Assembly (NCBI GenBank): GCA_030849965.1
Contig: JAVDKL010000002.1
Location: 186,001 to 250,000, forward strand
Source: Schauerella fraxinea
GTDB lineage: Bacteria; Pseudomonadota; Gammaproteobacteria; Burkholderiales; Burkholderiaceae_B
Length of the DNA stretch: 64,000 nucleotides
Direction of reading: 5' to 3'
The notes below the pieces were generated by a model that was given only the letters and a program-made list of their open reading frames with translations, made no database searches and was not told the origin of the DNA. Shown here in pieces: positions 1-10,095 of this stretch (position 1 is its first letter; the number at the start of each line of letters is the position of its first letter). Position numbers and translations under genes: made by a program.

Positions 1-2290
1 GGCGGTCGAGCTTTTCATACGACACACCTGCGAACGTGGGCGTGAGCCGCGCGATCTCTTCCATGATTTCACGCGGGTGCGTGTAGGGCATGGCGTAACC
101 CAGCGCGTTGGATAACGCGGCGGTCACTTCCCAATCGGCCATGCCGTTCTTGGGCTCCATCACTTTGCGCACGCGCGAGATCCGGCGTTCGGCGTTCGTG
201 AACGTACCGTCTTTTTCCAGAAACGACGAGCCTGGCAAGAACACATGCGCGTACTTCGCCGTTTCGTTCAGGAAGAGGTCCTGCACCACGATGCATTCCA
301 TCGCCGCCAGCGCGGCGGCCACATGCTGGGTGTTGGGATCGGACTGAACGATGTCTTCGCCCTGGCAATACAAGCCTTTGAACGTGCCGCCCAATGCCGC
401 TTCAAACATGTTCGGAATCCGCAAACCCGGTTCGGGCTGGATCGTCACGCCCCACGCGGATTCGAATTGTGCCCGCACCACGTTGTCCGAGATATGGCGA
501 TAGCCCGGCAGTTCGTGCGGGAACGAACCCATGTCGCACGAGCCCTGCACGTTGTTCTGGCCGCGCAGCGGATTCACGCCCACGCCTTCGCGCCCGACGT
601 TGCCGGTGGCCATTGCGAGATTGGCGATGCCCATCACCGTGGTCGAACCCTGGCTGTGTTCGGTCACGCCCAGTCCGTAGTAAATAGCGCCATTGCCGTG
701 CGTGGCGTAGAGCCGTGCCGCGCCGCGCACCTGGTCGGCGGGCACGCCGGTCACGTCGGCCGTGGCTTCGGGCGATTGCTCCGGACGCGATACGAATTCA
801 CGCCATTCGTTGAAGGCTTTGGTATCGCAACGCTCGGCCACGTACGCCTCGTCGATCAAGCCCTCGGTCGCGATCACGTGCGCGAGTGCCGCCAGCAAGG
901 CCACGTTGGTACCGGGGCGAACCTGCAAATGAAAGTCGGCCTTGATGTGCGGCGAGCTGACGAGTTCGATGCGGCGCGGGTCGATCACGATCAGGCGCGC
1001 GCCTTGGCGCAGACGCTTCTTGAGCCGCGACGCGAATACCGGATGGCCGCTGCTGGGATTGGCGCCCATCACGATGACGACGTCGCTGTGCATGACCGAG
1101 TCGAACGTTTGCGTACCGGCCGACTCGCCCAATGTTTGCTTCAACCCGTAGCCTGTGGGCGAATGGCACACCCGGGCGCAGGTATCGACATTATTGGTGC
1201 CGAAAGCGGCGCGCACGAGCTTTTGCACCAGCCAAGTTTCTTCGTTCGTGCAACGCGATGACGTGATGCCGCCGATGGCGTCGCGGCCGTGTTCACCCTG
1301 GATGCGGCGAAATTCGGAGGCAGCATACGTGAGTGCTTCGTCCCACGACACTTCCTGCCACGGATCGGATATCCGCTTGCGGATCATGGGGTTGAGCACA
1401 CGCTCCTTGTGGGTGGTGTAGCCCCACGCGAAGCGGCCTTTCACGCAGGAGTGACCGCGATTGGCCTGGCCGTCCTTCCACGGCACCATCCGTACAACTT
1501 CCTGACCTTTCATCTCGGCCTTGAAGCCGCAGCCCACGCCGCAATAGGCACAGGTGGTGATTACCGAATGCTCGGCCTGGCCCATCATGATGACGGTCTT
1601 TTCCTGCAGCGTAGAGGTGGGGCAAGCCTGCACACAGGCACCGCACGATACGCATTCGCTCTCCATGAACGACTCGTTCTGACCCGGCGACACCCGCGCA
1701 TCGAACCCGCGACCCGAGATCGTCAGCGCAAACGTGCCCTGGGTTTCTTCGCACGCGCGCACACACCGATTGCACACGATGCACTTGGAGGCGTCGAACG
1801 AAAAATAGGGATTGGAATCGTCGATGGCGTCGTGCAGATGGTTCTTGCCGTCGTAGCCATAGCGCACATTGCGCAAGCCCACCACGCCCGCCATATCCTG
1901 CAGCTCGCAATCGCCGTTGGCCGGACACGTGAGGCAATCCAGCGGATGATCGGAGATGTACAACTCCATCACGCCGCGCCGCAGTTCATGCAGCTTGGGC
2001 GTTTCGGTGCGCACCACCATGCCGGCCTCGACCGGGGTGGTGCACGACGCTGGGTACCCGCGTTTGCCCTCGATCTCCACCAGGCACAGCCGGCACGAGC
2101 CGAACGGCTCGAGGCTGTCGCTGGCACAAAGTTTGGGGATATTGATGCCCGACTCGGCGGCCGCCCGCATCACTGACGTGCCTTCGGGCACCGTCACGTT
2201 CTGGCCATCGATGGTGAGGGTGACGGTGGCGGCCGAGAGACGCTCGGGCGTGCCGTAATCGCGTTCGCGCTTCACAACGGTTTCAAGCAT
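1..2290 (-). CDS. fdsA: NAD-dependent formate dehydrogenase, molybdenum alpha subunit (3' end off the window)
   Basis: This is the catalytic subunit of the cytoplasmic NAD+-dependent formate dehydrogenase, oxidising formate to CO2 at a bis-MGD molybdenum site. I translated 763 residues from the ATG at 2290 (GGAG ribosome site just upstream); members of this family run to about 950, so roughly the last fifth lies left of the window. Cluster ligands are all visible: a [2Fe-2S] ferredoxin domain (Cys55, 66, 69, 83), a His-Cys3 set (H115, C119, C122, C128), two four-Cys sets (170/173/176/180 and 213/216/219/223) and the molybdopterin-domain cluster (247/250/254/282). Residue 375 in the motif CARVCHSPTG is the expected Mo ligand and is cysteine (TGC), so this is not a selenoprotein. 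It follows fdsB by 17 bases. The accessory genes fdhD and fdsD usually found downstream would be outside the window. Confidence 0.96.
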   Translation of the reverse strand, partial: MLETVVKRERDYGTPERLSAATVTLTIDGQNVTVPEGTSVMRAAAESGINIPKLCASDSLEPFGSCRLCLVEIEGKRGYPASCTTPVEAGMVVRTETPKLHELRRGVMELYISDHPLDCLTCPANGDCELQDMAGVVGLRNVRYGYDGKNHLHDAIDDSNPYFSFDASKCIVCNRCVRACEETQGTFALTISGRGFDARVSPGQNESFMESECVSCGACVQACPTSTLQEKTVIMMGQAEHSVITTCAYCGVGCGFKAEMKGQEVVRMVPWKDGQANRGHSCVKGRFAWGYTTHKERVLNPMIRKRISDPWQEVSWDEALTYAASEFRRIQGEHGRDAIGGITSSRCTNEETWLVQKLVRAAFGTNNVDTCARVCHSPTGYGLKQTLGESAGTQTFDSVMHSDVVIVMGANPSSGHPVFASRLKKRLRQGARLIVIDPRRIELVSSPHIKADFHLQVRPGTNVALLAALAHVIATEGLIDEAYVAERCDTKAFNEWREFVSRPEQSPEATADVTGVPADQVRGAARLYATHGNGAIYYGLGVTEHSQGSTTVMGIANLAMATGNVGREGVGVNPLRGQNNVQGSCDMGSFPHELPGYRHISDNVVRAQFESAWGVTIQPEPGLRIPNMFEAALGGTFKGLYCQGEDIVQSDPNTQHVAAALAAMECIVVQDLFLNETAKYAHVFLPGSSFLEKDGTFTNAERRISRVRKVMEPKNGMADWEVTAALSNALGYAMPYTHPREIMEEIARLTPTFAGVSYEKLDR

Positions 2291-2307
2291 GGTGCTCTCC
2301 GTAAACG

Positions 2308-3894
2308 TTATGCCGCGTGCGTCGCGGGCTGGGGGGATGGCGCGCTGAGCGTGCCGCCGCCGAAATCTTCAGGAAAATGATCGAGGGCCGACAGCACCGG
2401 ATAGGGCGTCATGCCGCCCATGGCGCACAGCGAACCGCCCATCATCGTGTCGCACAAGTCGCGCAGCAGATGGATGTGTTGCTCGCGTTGCGGGCCGCCG
2501 GCGGCGATCTTCTCGATGGTTTCGACGCCACGGGTGGCGCCGATGCGGCAGGGGGTGCACTTGCCGCAGGACTCGATGGCGCAGAAGGCCATCGCGTAGC
2601 GTGCCATGCGCGCCATATCCACCGTGTCGTCAAAGGCCACGATACCGCCGTGGCCGATCATGGCGCCGATCTTCACGTACGACTCGTAATCCATCGGCGC
2701 ATCCCATTGCGCGGCCGGCAGATACGCGCCTAGCGGTCCGCCCACTTGCACCGCGCGCAGCGGCCGGCCCGATGCGCTGCCACCGCCGAAGGTCTCGATC
2801 AGCGTGCGCAGCGTGACGCCGAAGGCTTTTTCCACCAGGCCGCCTTGCCGCAGATTGCCGGCAAGTTGAAACGGCAACGTGCCTTGCGAGCGGCCGACAC
2901 CGAAGTCGCGATACCGCTCGGCGCCGTGCGCGAGGATGGTGGGCACACTGGCCAGTGTGATGACGTTATTGATCACGGTGGGGCAGCCAAAGAGGCCTGC
3001 AATGGCCGGCAACGGCGGCTTGGCACGCACCACGCCGCGTTTGCCTTCAAGACTCTCAAGTAACGACGTTTCTTCGCCGCAGATATAGGCGCCTGCGCCA
3101 ACACGGACGTCCATATCGAATCCGTAGCCGCTGGCGGCGATATCGGTGCCGAGCCAGCCGCTGGCGCGCGCAGCATCGATGGCGGCTTGCATGGCGGCGA
3201 TGGCGTGCGGGTATTCGGAACGGATATACACAAAGCCTTGCGTGGCGCCCGTGGCGATGCCGGCGATCGTCATGCCTTCGATCAGTGTGAACGGATCGCC
3301 TTCCATCAAGAGCCGGTCGGCAAACGTGCCCGAATCGCCTTCGTCGGCATTGCACACGATGTATTTACGCGGGCCGGCGGCCGACGCGACCGTTTTCCAT
3401 TTGATGCCGGCCGGAAACGCCGCGCCGCCGCGGCCACGCAGGCCGGACGTGGTGATGGCGGCCACGATAGCTTCGGGCGGCATCGCCAGCGCGGCGCGCA
3501 GCCCGGCATAGCCGTCGTGGGCCACGTAGTCTTCAACCGAACGCGGATCGACGATGCCCACACGAGCGAAGGTGAGGCGTTCCTGCTGCGCCAGATACGG
3601 TATGGCTTCAGTCAACCCGTGCGCCAGCGGATGGGCGCCGCCGCTGAGCCAGCCGGCATCGAACAAGCCGGGCACGTCTTCCGGGGCCACGGGGCCGTAG
3701 GCGATGCGGCCTTGCGGGGTGGCGATCTCGACCATGGGTTCGAGCCACAGCAGGCCGCGCGAGCCGTTGCGAATGATGCGAACGTTTTGGCCTCGGGCTG
3801 TGGCCTCATGGGCGATCGCTTGGGCGACGGCATCGGCGTCCACCGCCAATGCCGCGGCGTCTTGCGGCACATAGAGAATGAAGGGCGCGCTCAT
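2308..3894 (-). CDS. fdsB: NAD-dependent formate dehydrogenase, flavin/NADH-binding beta subunit
   Basis: The diaphorase subunit passes electrons from the alpha subunit through FMN to NAD+. It is 528 residues from the ATG at 3894, which overlaps the fdsG stop codon by 4 bases (ATGA), so translation is coupled; a longer upstream reading frame exists but starts inside fdsG and is rejected. An N-terminal thioredoxin-like region (about 1-100) precedes a NuoF/51-kDa-type core: FMN motif GRGGAAFPAG (154-163), NADH site GAGAYICGEE (266-275), and [4Fe-4S] ligands Cys443, Cys446, Cys449 and Cys490. It is homologous to complex I NuoF, but the fdsG and fdsA neighbours place it in formate dehydrogenase. 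Confidence 0.96.
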   Translation of the reverse strand: MSAPFILYVPQDAAALAVDADAVAQAIAHEATARGQNVRIIRNGSRGLLWLEPMVEIATPQGRIAYGPVAPEDVPGLFDAGWLSGGAHPLAHGLTEAIPYLAQQERLTFARVGIVDPRSVEDYVAHDGYAGLRAALAMPPEAIVAAITTSGLRGRGGAAFPAGIKWKTVASAAGPRKYIVCNADEGDSGTFADRLLMEGDPFTLIEGMTIAGIATGATQGFVYIRSEYPHAIAAMQAAIDAARASGWLGTDIAASGYGFDMDVRVGAGAYICGEETSLLESLEGKRGVVRAKPPLPAIAGLFGCPTVINNVITLASVPTILAHGAERYRDFGVGRSQGTLPFQLAGNLRQGGLVEKAFGVTLRTLIETFGGGSASGRPLRAVQVGGPLGAYLPAAQWDAPMDYESYVKIGAMIGHGGIVAFDDTVDMARMARYAMAFCAIESCGKCTPCRIGATRGVETIEKIAAGGPQREQHIHLLRDLCDTMMGGSLCAMGGMTPYPVLSALDHFPEDFGGGTLSAPSPQPATHAA

Positions 3895-4535
3895 GCTGAA
3901 GCCTCCGAGTTGCCTGACGCAACGGTGGGATGTACCGTTGGTGTCGCAAGGGGCGGTGGGTCGTTGCCCGCCGTAGCGAGCGACGGCGCGCCGCGCTGTA
4001 CGGCCATGGCGGCTGCTGGAGAGGCAGCGGGTGCCGCTGCCGCCACTGCATTTGCCACCAGGCGATCGAAACGCGCCGGCGTGATACGAGCGTAGGGTTT
4101 GCCGTCGATCATCATCGATGGGGATTGCGCGCACAGGCCCAGGCAATACACCGATTCGAGCGTGTAGCGGCCGTCGTCCGTGGTGGCGTTGAAGCTGCAA
4201 CCCAGCCGCGCTTCGGCGTGCGCCGCAATGGCCTCGCCGCCGCGCGATTGGCAGGACTCGGCCCGGCACACCTCGATCACATGGTCACCCGGCGGGGCGG
4301 TGCGAAAGTGCGGATAGAAGGTGATGACGCCATGCACTTCGGCGCGTGACAGATTGAGCGCCTCGGCCAGCGTGCCCACGGTTTCGGGCGGAATGCATCG
4401 CAGTCGGTGCTGGATGGCATGCAGGATGGGCAACAGCGGCCCCGGGGTGTCGCGGTGCCGGGCGATTGCTTCGCGAGCAACAGCAATCGCCGGGCTACAG
4501 GACGAGGCCGCAAGCGGCACTACGCGCGTATCCAT
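3891..4535 (-). CDS. fdsG: NAD-dependent formate dehydrogenase, gamma [2Fe-2S] subunit
   Basis: This is the small NuoE-like electron-transfer subunit, 214 residues. The four [2Fe-2S] ligands are Cys90 and Cys95 (CRAESC) and Cys131 and Cys135 (CLGLC), the standard 24-kDa-subunit pattern. I chose the ATG at 4535 because AAAGGAG lies 8 bases upstream; an earlier in-frame start at 4607 would run into the palindromic operator. About 80 residues at the C-terminus are Ala/Pro-rich and look unstructured, longer than needed for the core domain. First gene of the fdsG-fdsB-fdsA operon, divergent from the regulator gene at 4697. Confidence 0.95.
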   Translation of the reverse strand: MDTRVVPLAASSCSPAIAVAREAIARHRDTPGPLLPILHAIQHRLRCIPPETVGTLAEALNLSRAEVHGVITFYPHFRTAPPGDHVIEVCRAESCQSRGGEAIAAHAEARLGCSFNATTDDGRYTLESVYCLGLCAQSPSMMIDGKPYARITPARFDRLVANAVAAAAPAASPAAAMAVQRGAPSLATAGNDPPPLATPTVHPTVASGNSEASA

Positions 4536-4596
4536 CGCGTGTCTCCTTTGTCTTTGCCGGTTTGTGCCGGCTTGTCGTCTTGGCCATCCGGTCTTG

Positions 4597-4622
4597 TTTA
4601 TATGCAAAACAAAGCATATAAA
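4597..4622. promoter_or_regulatory. Palindromic operator candidate between fdsG and its divergent regulator
   Basis: A perfect 9-bp inverted repeat, TTTATATGC and GCATATAAA, is separated by the 8-base A-rich spacer AAAACAAA. It sits about 60 bases before the fdsG start and 75 bases before the regulator start, in an unusually AT-rich patch of this GC-rich region. Its size and TATA-rich half-sites resemble the operators used by ModE/LysR-type winged-helix dimers. The adjacent regulator is the likely ligand, controlling both itself and fdsGBA; this is inference. Confidence 0.6.
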
Positions 4623-4696
4623 ACCGATATGGAAGCGCTTAATTCGTTATGGGCCTTACTCTATGCTTGTGAATCCGAGGCTTCAATAAGAGATTT

Positions 4697-5791
4697 ATGA
4701 CATATAAGAGCTTGCGCATCGGATTGCGCCCGGCGTGGTCCCTGGCCAGCAGCCATGGGGAGGCGGGCGTGCCGCTCGCGGATATGCTGGCGTTGTTGGC
4801 CGCCATCGATGCGGTGGGCAACATCGCCGGCGCCTGTCGCGCATGCAATCTGTCGTATCGCCATGCCTGGGGCATTCTGCGCAAGTTCGAAGGCCTGTTC
4901 GGCACGCCGTTGCTGGTCACGCGCCGCCGCCAAGGCACTACGCTTTCGCCCTTTGCGCAGCGCCTGCTGTGGGCCAACCGTCGCATCGAGGCGCGCCTCA
5001 TGCCCACGCTGGACAGCATGGCGTCGGAACTGCAGGAAGAACTGGCGCGGCTGCTGCCCGAAGACGGGCCGCATTTGCGGCTGCACGCCAGCCATGGTTT
5101 TGCGGTCGAAGCGCTGATGCAGCACATGAGCGACCAGAAGCCGGGGTTGGAGCTGCGCTATCGCACGGCGATCGAGGCGCTCGCGTCGCTCGAGCGCCGC
5201 GAATGCGATCTGGCGGGGTTCCAGGTACCGTTGGGCGAATTCGAGCAGCCCATTTTGGCGCGGTATGCGCAATGGCTGGATCCGGACGATTATCTGCTCA
5301 TCCATCTGGCGGTGCGCAACACTGGCCTGTTCGTGCAGTCGGGCAACCCCAAGGGCATCGACGATTTGCGCGACCTGGCGCGTGCCGATGTGCGCTTCGT
5401 TAATCGCCAGATCGGCTCAAGCACGCGCTATCTAGTGGGCTTGATGCTCGAGAAGGCGGGGATCGCGATCGGTGAGGTCAACGGCTACGAAAGCAACGAG
5501 TTCACGCACATGGCGATCGCGGCGCATATCGCCAGCGGTATGGCCGATACCGGCGTGGGCGTGGAAACTGCTGCATGGCGATTTGGGCTGGACTTCATAC
5601 CGCTCGTGCGCGAGCGGTATTTCTTCGCCATCCGGCGCGCGGGTCTTGATACACCTGGTATGGCGGAACTTCTGCGTATTATGCGCAGTCCTCAATATGT
5701 GGCTTATGTGGGTCAGCTCGTCGGGTACGACGCGCAGGAAACAGGGCAATTGTTTACGGTGGCCGAGGCATTTCCTGGGCTGACGCTATGA
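4697..5791 (+). CDS. ModE/LysR-like regulator with periplasmic-binding-protein-like sensor domain (FdsR-like)
   Basis: The 364-residue protein has an N-terminal winged helix-turn-helix (about 28-95; the segment around [14 protein letters not shown] is typical of ModE/LysR recognition regions) and a C-terminal substrate-binding-protein-like domain (about 110-350) of the type found in molybdate- or small-ligand-responsive regulators. It is divergent from fdsGBA across a palindrome and only 7 bases ahead of moaA, so it is probably co-transcribed with moaA. By position it matches the regulator of the fds operon in other Betaproteobacteria (fdsR), sensing formate or molybdate availability. The ligand cannot be told from sequence, so I leave the symbol empty. 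Confidence 0.85.
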   Translation: MTYKSLRIGLRPAWSLASSHGEAGVPLADMLALLAAIDAVGNIAGACRACNLSYRHAWGILRKFEGLFGTPLLVTRRRQGTTLSPFAQRLLWANRRIEARLMPTLDSMASELQEELARLLPEDGPHLRLHASHGFAVEALMQHMSDQKPGLELRYRTAIEALASLERRECDLAGFQVPLGEFEQPILARYAQWLDPDDYLLIHLAVRNTGLFVQSGNPKGIDDLRDLARADVRFVNRQIGSSTRYLVGLMLEKAGIAIGEVNGYESNEFTHMAIAAHIASGMADTGVGVETAAWRFGLDFIPLVRERYFFAIRRAGLDTPGMAELLRIMRSPQYVAYVGQLVGYDAQETGQLFTVAEAFPGLTL

Positions 5792-5798
5792 TGGGTAT

Positions 5799-6914
<1,116 letters not shown>

Positions 6915-7060
6915 GATGTGAAGGGCGAGACGCTGCCCGCCCGCCTGTCAAGTCCCACCGGGATAAATCTCACCCCGATAAGTGCCGCCCGGCAAGCTTT
7001 ACCCGATGGGGGGGGTGCCCGCTGGGGTTACCCGAAAAAGCTCGCCCCGATAATGTGGCG

Positions 7061-8266
7061 CTACGCCAGCCAGCGCGAGAAGTCGTAGTAGGCGACCTTC
7101 TCGCCGTCATACACCGGTGTGCCTGCTGGAATGCGGGCGAAGCCGCTTGCCCAGGGCAGCGAGCTGATGATGCCGGAACCTTGTTGGCTGAATGCGGTGA
7201 GCTCGACGTTGCCGCCGGTCGCCGTCGATGCGCGCACCCGCAAAAACTCTTCGCGGTCGTCATGATGCGGTTGCTCGGTTCGCAGCGTTTGCGCGTATAC
7301 GGCCGGGAAAATATCGGCGCGGCCCTGGCGGCGTCGGATCAACGGCGATACCAGCAGCGTAAACACCGCAAAGGCCGACACGGGATTGCCAGGCAGGCAG
7401 ACGATCGGCGTGCCGTCGATATGCGCCAGTGCCACCGGCTTGCCGGGCTTCATCTTCACACGCCACAAGTCGAGCGTGCCGCCCAGGCCTTCGATGGCCG
7501 GCTTGACCAGATCGCGTTCGCCAACCGACACCCCACCCACGCTCACGACCAGATCGCAATCGTCGACCAGCGTGCGCAGTGCGCGTTGCAGATCTTCCTT
7601 GGTATCGATGGCATGCAGCACATGCACGACCTCGGCGCCCAGACCGGTCGCCAACGTGGCCAGCATGATGCCGTTGGAGTTGTAGATCTGCGCCTCGCCG
7701 CGCGGCTCGCCTGGTGCCACCAGTTCGTCGCCAGTGGTGAGGATGCCGATGCGCACAGGCGTGAATACCGACACGTGGGCCACGCCTTGCGAGGCCAGCA
7801 ACGTGAGATGGGCTGCCGTCAAACGCGTGCCTGCAGCAATGAGTTCGCGGCCGGTGGTGGTGTCTTCACCGCGTTTGCGCACGTGCTGTCCCGGGCGCGG
7901 GGCGACCAGCAGTTTGACCTCGCCGTCAGCTTCTTCCGTGTCTTCCTGCATGATCACGGTATCTGCCCCGGTGGGCATGATGCTGCCGGTAAACAGGCGC
8001 GTCGCGTGTCCGGGCGTGAGCGGCTGCGGCTTATCGCCGGCAAAGCTGCGTTCCTGGATAGGCAGCACCACGCCGGGCTGGAAGTCGATGGCGCGAATCG
8101 CATAGCCGTCCATCGCGCTGTTGTCGGCGGGCGGCAGATCCAGGGTGGCAATCACGACCTCGGCCAGGATGCGTCCTGCTGCGTGCGTCAACGCCACCTG
8201 TTCGGTGGTGCCGATCGGCACGCCGGCGTCGGCCAGGCGTTGTTGTGCATCGTCGAATGAAATCAT
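7061..8266 (-). CDS. moeA: Molybdopterin molybdenumtransferase
   Basis: MoeA inserts molybdate into adenylated molybdopterin. The 401-residue protein has the family's GGVSVGERD motif and the LPGNPVSAF motif in the MoCF-type catalytic domain, plus the C-terminal beta domain. The start ATG at 8266 overlaps the moaB stop by 4 bases (ATGA), with a GGGAG ribosome site inside the end of moaB. It is the last gene of moaC-moaD-moaE-moaB-moeA; the 146 bases to the convergent moaA end hold no gene and no clear terminator, only a few CCCCGATAA-like repeats. Confidence 0.95.
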   Translation of the reverse strand: MISFDDAQQRLADAGVPIGTTEQVALTHAAGRILAEVVIATLDLPPADNSAMDGYAIRAIDFQPGVVLPIQERSFAGDKPQPLTPGHATRLFTGSIMPTGADTVIMQEDTEEADGEVKLLVAPRPGQHVRKRGEDTTTGRELIAAGTRLTAAHLTLLASQGVAHVSVFTPVRIGILTTGDELVAPGEPRGEAQIYNSNGIMLATLATGLGAEVVHVLHAIDTKEDLQRALRTLVDDCDLVVSVGGVSVGERDLVKPAIEGLGGTLDLWRVKMKPGKPVALAHIDGTPIVCLPGNPVSAFAVFTLLVSPLIRRRQGRADIFPAVYAQTLRTEQPHHDDREEFLRVRASTATGGNVELTAFSQQGSGIISSLPWASGFARIPAGTPVYDGEKVAYYDFSRWLA

Positions 8267-8793
8267 TGCGAAGCTCCCTTGCGCGCCAAAGCAGTGCGTT
8301 TGAACTGCGCTGCGAAATTGCAGCTTTTGGCGCTATCCATTTGTTCGAGCAGAATGCCGTCCCATGCGGTGCGGCAAGCGCTGGTCGAGCCCGGCAGGCA
8401 AACGATCAGCGTGTCGTTGGCATAACCGGCCAAGGCGCGCGACTGAATCGCGGAGGCGCCGATTTCGGCAAACGACAGGTGACGGAACAACTCGCCAAAT
8501 CCGATCACTTCCTTATCGAGCAGCACCGAAACGGCTTCGGGCGTGGCGTCCAATTGCGTGAAGCCCGTGCCGCCATTGGTGAAGACGACCTGCACCTCGG
8601 GGTCGGCGATCCAATCGCTCACCACCCGTCGGATCTGATAGATATTTTCGGGCACGATGTCGCGCCGGATGCATGCATGACCGGCGTGCGCCAGGCTCTC
8701 CGCCAGATAGTTGCCCGACGTGTCGTCGCCCGCCGTGCGGGTATTGCTCACGGTGAGTACCGCGCAGGCAAGGGATAGGGGATGCTCGTTCAT
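8263..8793 (-). CDS. moaB: MoaB/MogA-family molybdenum cofactor protein
   Basis: A 176-residue single-domain MPT-binding protein. The family motif TNGGTGFTQLDATPEA is present (GGTG loop and the TPEA segment). I use the ATG at 8793, which has GAAGGAG 6 bases upstream and overlaps the moaE stop by 4 bases. MoaB-type proteins either adenylate molybdopterin, as MogA does, or are dispensable paralogues as in E. coli. Because a second, longer MogA-like gene is present at 62113, which of the two is the working adenylyltransferase is uncertain. Confidence 0.92.
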   Translation of the reverse strand: MNEHPLSLACAVLTVSNTRTAGDDTSGNYLAESLAHAGHACIRRDIVPENIYQIRRVVSDWIADPEVQVVFTNGGTGFTQLDATPEAVSVLLDKEVIGFGELFRHLSFAEIGASAIQSRALAGYANDTLIVCLPGSTSACRTAWDGILLEQMDSAKSCNFAAQFKRTALARKGASQ

Positions 8794-9272
8794 GATGGCT
8801 CCTTCGATGGTGAGGACGCTGCCGCCCATTGCGCCGTGCGCTGGCTGTCGGTCGCACGCTGTTCGACCCAGAAGTCTTTCCCATCGGCAAGCGTTTCGCG
8901 CTTCCAGAAGGGCGCCCGGGTCTTGAGGGCGTCGATAATGAATTCACAGCCGCGAAACGCGTCGCCGCGATGGGCACTCGCCACTGCCACAAACACGATC
9001 TGCTCGCCATGGCCGAGCGCACCCACACGATGGATGATCTCGGTGTCGGTGAGCGGCCACCGGCTGCGGGCTTCGCGATCGATGGCCTCGAGTTCGCGTT
9101 CGCACATGCCGGGATAATGATCGAGAAACAGCGTGCTGGTGGCCTCGCCGGGCGCGTAATCGCGCACATAGCCCACGAATGTCACCACCGCGCCCATGTC
9201 GCCGGCGGCTCGGGCGCGCAGCGCCTGTTGGCTCAGTGCCGCATCGAAGTCGGATTTCTGAATGGTGATCAT
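8790..9272 (-). CDS. moaE: Molybdopterin synthase catalytic subunit
   Basis: MoaE is the large subunit of molybdopterin synthase, which transfers two sulfurs from MoaD thiocarboxylate to cyclic pyranopterin. It is 160 residues. The signature region around FVGYVRD, the MCERELEAI stretch and the lysine-bearing segment FWKRETLADGKDFWVE are all present. It begins 3 bases after moaD and overlaps moaB by 4 bases, consistent with a translationally coupled operon. The final dozen residues are Ser/Ala-rich. Confidence 0.95.
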   Translation of the reverse strand: MITIQKSDFDAALSQQALRARAAGDMGAVVTFVGYVRDYAPGEATSTLFLDHYPGMCERELEAIDREARSRWPLTDTEIIHRVGALGHGEQIVFVAVASAHRGDAFRGCEFIIDALKTRAPFWKRETLADGKDFWVEQRATDSQRTAQWAAASSPSKEPS

Positions 9273-9275
9273 GGC

Positions 9276-9530
9276 CTAGCCCCCGGTCACGGGTTCGAAC
9301 ACGGCCACTTCGTCGCCGGCCGAAAGCGCGATGTCGGGTTGCGCATGCGTCTGATTGACGGCGAGCTTGAGCCGGGTGGCCTGGCTCAGATCGGGATACT
9401 TTTGCATGAGCGCCGCGAGCAGATCCGCGCCGCGCATGCCGGCCGCGACAGGCCACGCTTCGGTGCGTTTGCCGGTCAGTTCCGCGATGCGTGCAAAGTA
9501 CAGCACATCAATCGTTGCGCCATTCGCCAC
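9276..9530 (-). CDS. moaD: Molybdopterin synthase sulfur-carrier subunit
   Basis: A ubiquitin-like sulfur carrier of 84 residues, ending in the obligatory C-terminal Gly-Gly (EPVTGG) that is adenylated and thiocarboxylated. Its partner MoaE is encoded immediately downstream. The ATG at 9530 lies inside the 3' end of moaC, a 23-base overlap in another frame. The activating enzyme MoeB is not in the window. Confidence 0.94.
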   Translation of the reverse strand: MANGATIDVLYFARIAELTGKRTEAWPVAAGMRGADLLAALMQKYPDLSQATRLKLAVNQTHAQPDIALSAGDEVAVFEPVTGG

Positions 9531-9996
9531 TCTTGCCTCCAGATTTGTAGACCAACCGCACGCCGTCGATGACGATGCCTTTGTCGGCCGCCTTGCACAT
9601 ATCGTAAATCGTCAGCGCCGCGATGCTGCACGCCGTCATCGCTTCCATCTCGACGCCGGTCTTGTCGGCCGTGCGGCACGTGCTGCGGATCTCGATGCGA
9701 TGCGTGGCATCGTCCAACGCAAAGTCCACGCCCACGAACGACAGCGGCAGGCTATGGCAAAGCGGGATCAATTCGGCGCACCGCTTGGCCGCCAAAATCG
9801 CCGCCACGCGCGCGGTATTGAGCACTTCGCCCTTGCCTTGGCCCGGTTGCGTGAGCAAGCCGTACGCTTGCGCGTTCATGCGCACCGTGGCGCATGCGAT
9901 CGCCGTGCGCGCGGTGGGCGTTTTGGCGCCGACGTCGACCATGGTGATCTGGCCGGCATCGTCTAAATGGGAAAGCGTGGGAACGGTATCGGACAT
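9508..9996 (-). CDS. moaC: Cyclic pyranopterin monophosphate synthase
   Basis: MoaC converts 3',8-cyclo-GTP made by MoaA into cyclic pyranopterin monophosphate. It is 162 residues, the usual length. Typical conserved stretches are DVGAKTPTARTA near the N-terminus, LIPLCHSLPL, and EMEAMTACSIAALTIYDMCK. It is the first gene of the moaC-D-E-B-moeA operon, and divergent from the hydrolase gene at 10096 across about 100 bases where the promoters should lie; no clear -35/-10 pair stands out there. Confidence 0.96.
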   Translation of the reverse strand: MSDTVPTLSHLDDAGQITMVDVGAKTPTARTAIACATVRMNAQAYGLLTQPGQGKGEVLNTARVAAILAAKRCAELIPLCHSLPLSFVGVDFALDDATHRIEIRSTCRTADKTGVEMEAMTACSIAALTIYDMCKAADKGIVIDGVRLVYKSGGKSGEWRND

Positions 9997-10095
9997 GATG
10001 GATGCGTAATAGACGTACGGCGGCTAATGATAGACGAGTGGCGGATCGCGGATGATAATGCCCTGAATGCCAAGCCAATTATGTCAGGAGATCCT

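Noticed and set aside
6915-7060. CCCCGATAA-like repeats between moaA and moeA as a regulatory array
   Set aside because: Only two or three short imperfect copies at irregular spacing between two convergent gene ends; chance is a sufficient explanation.
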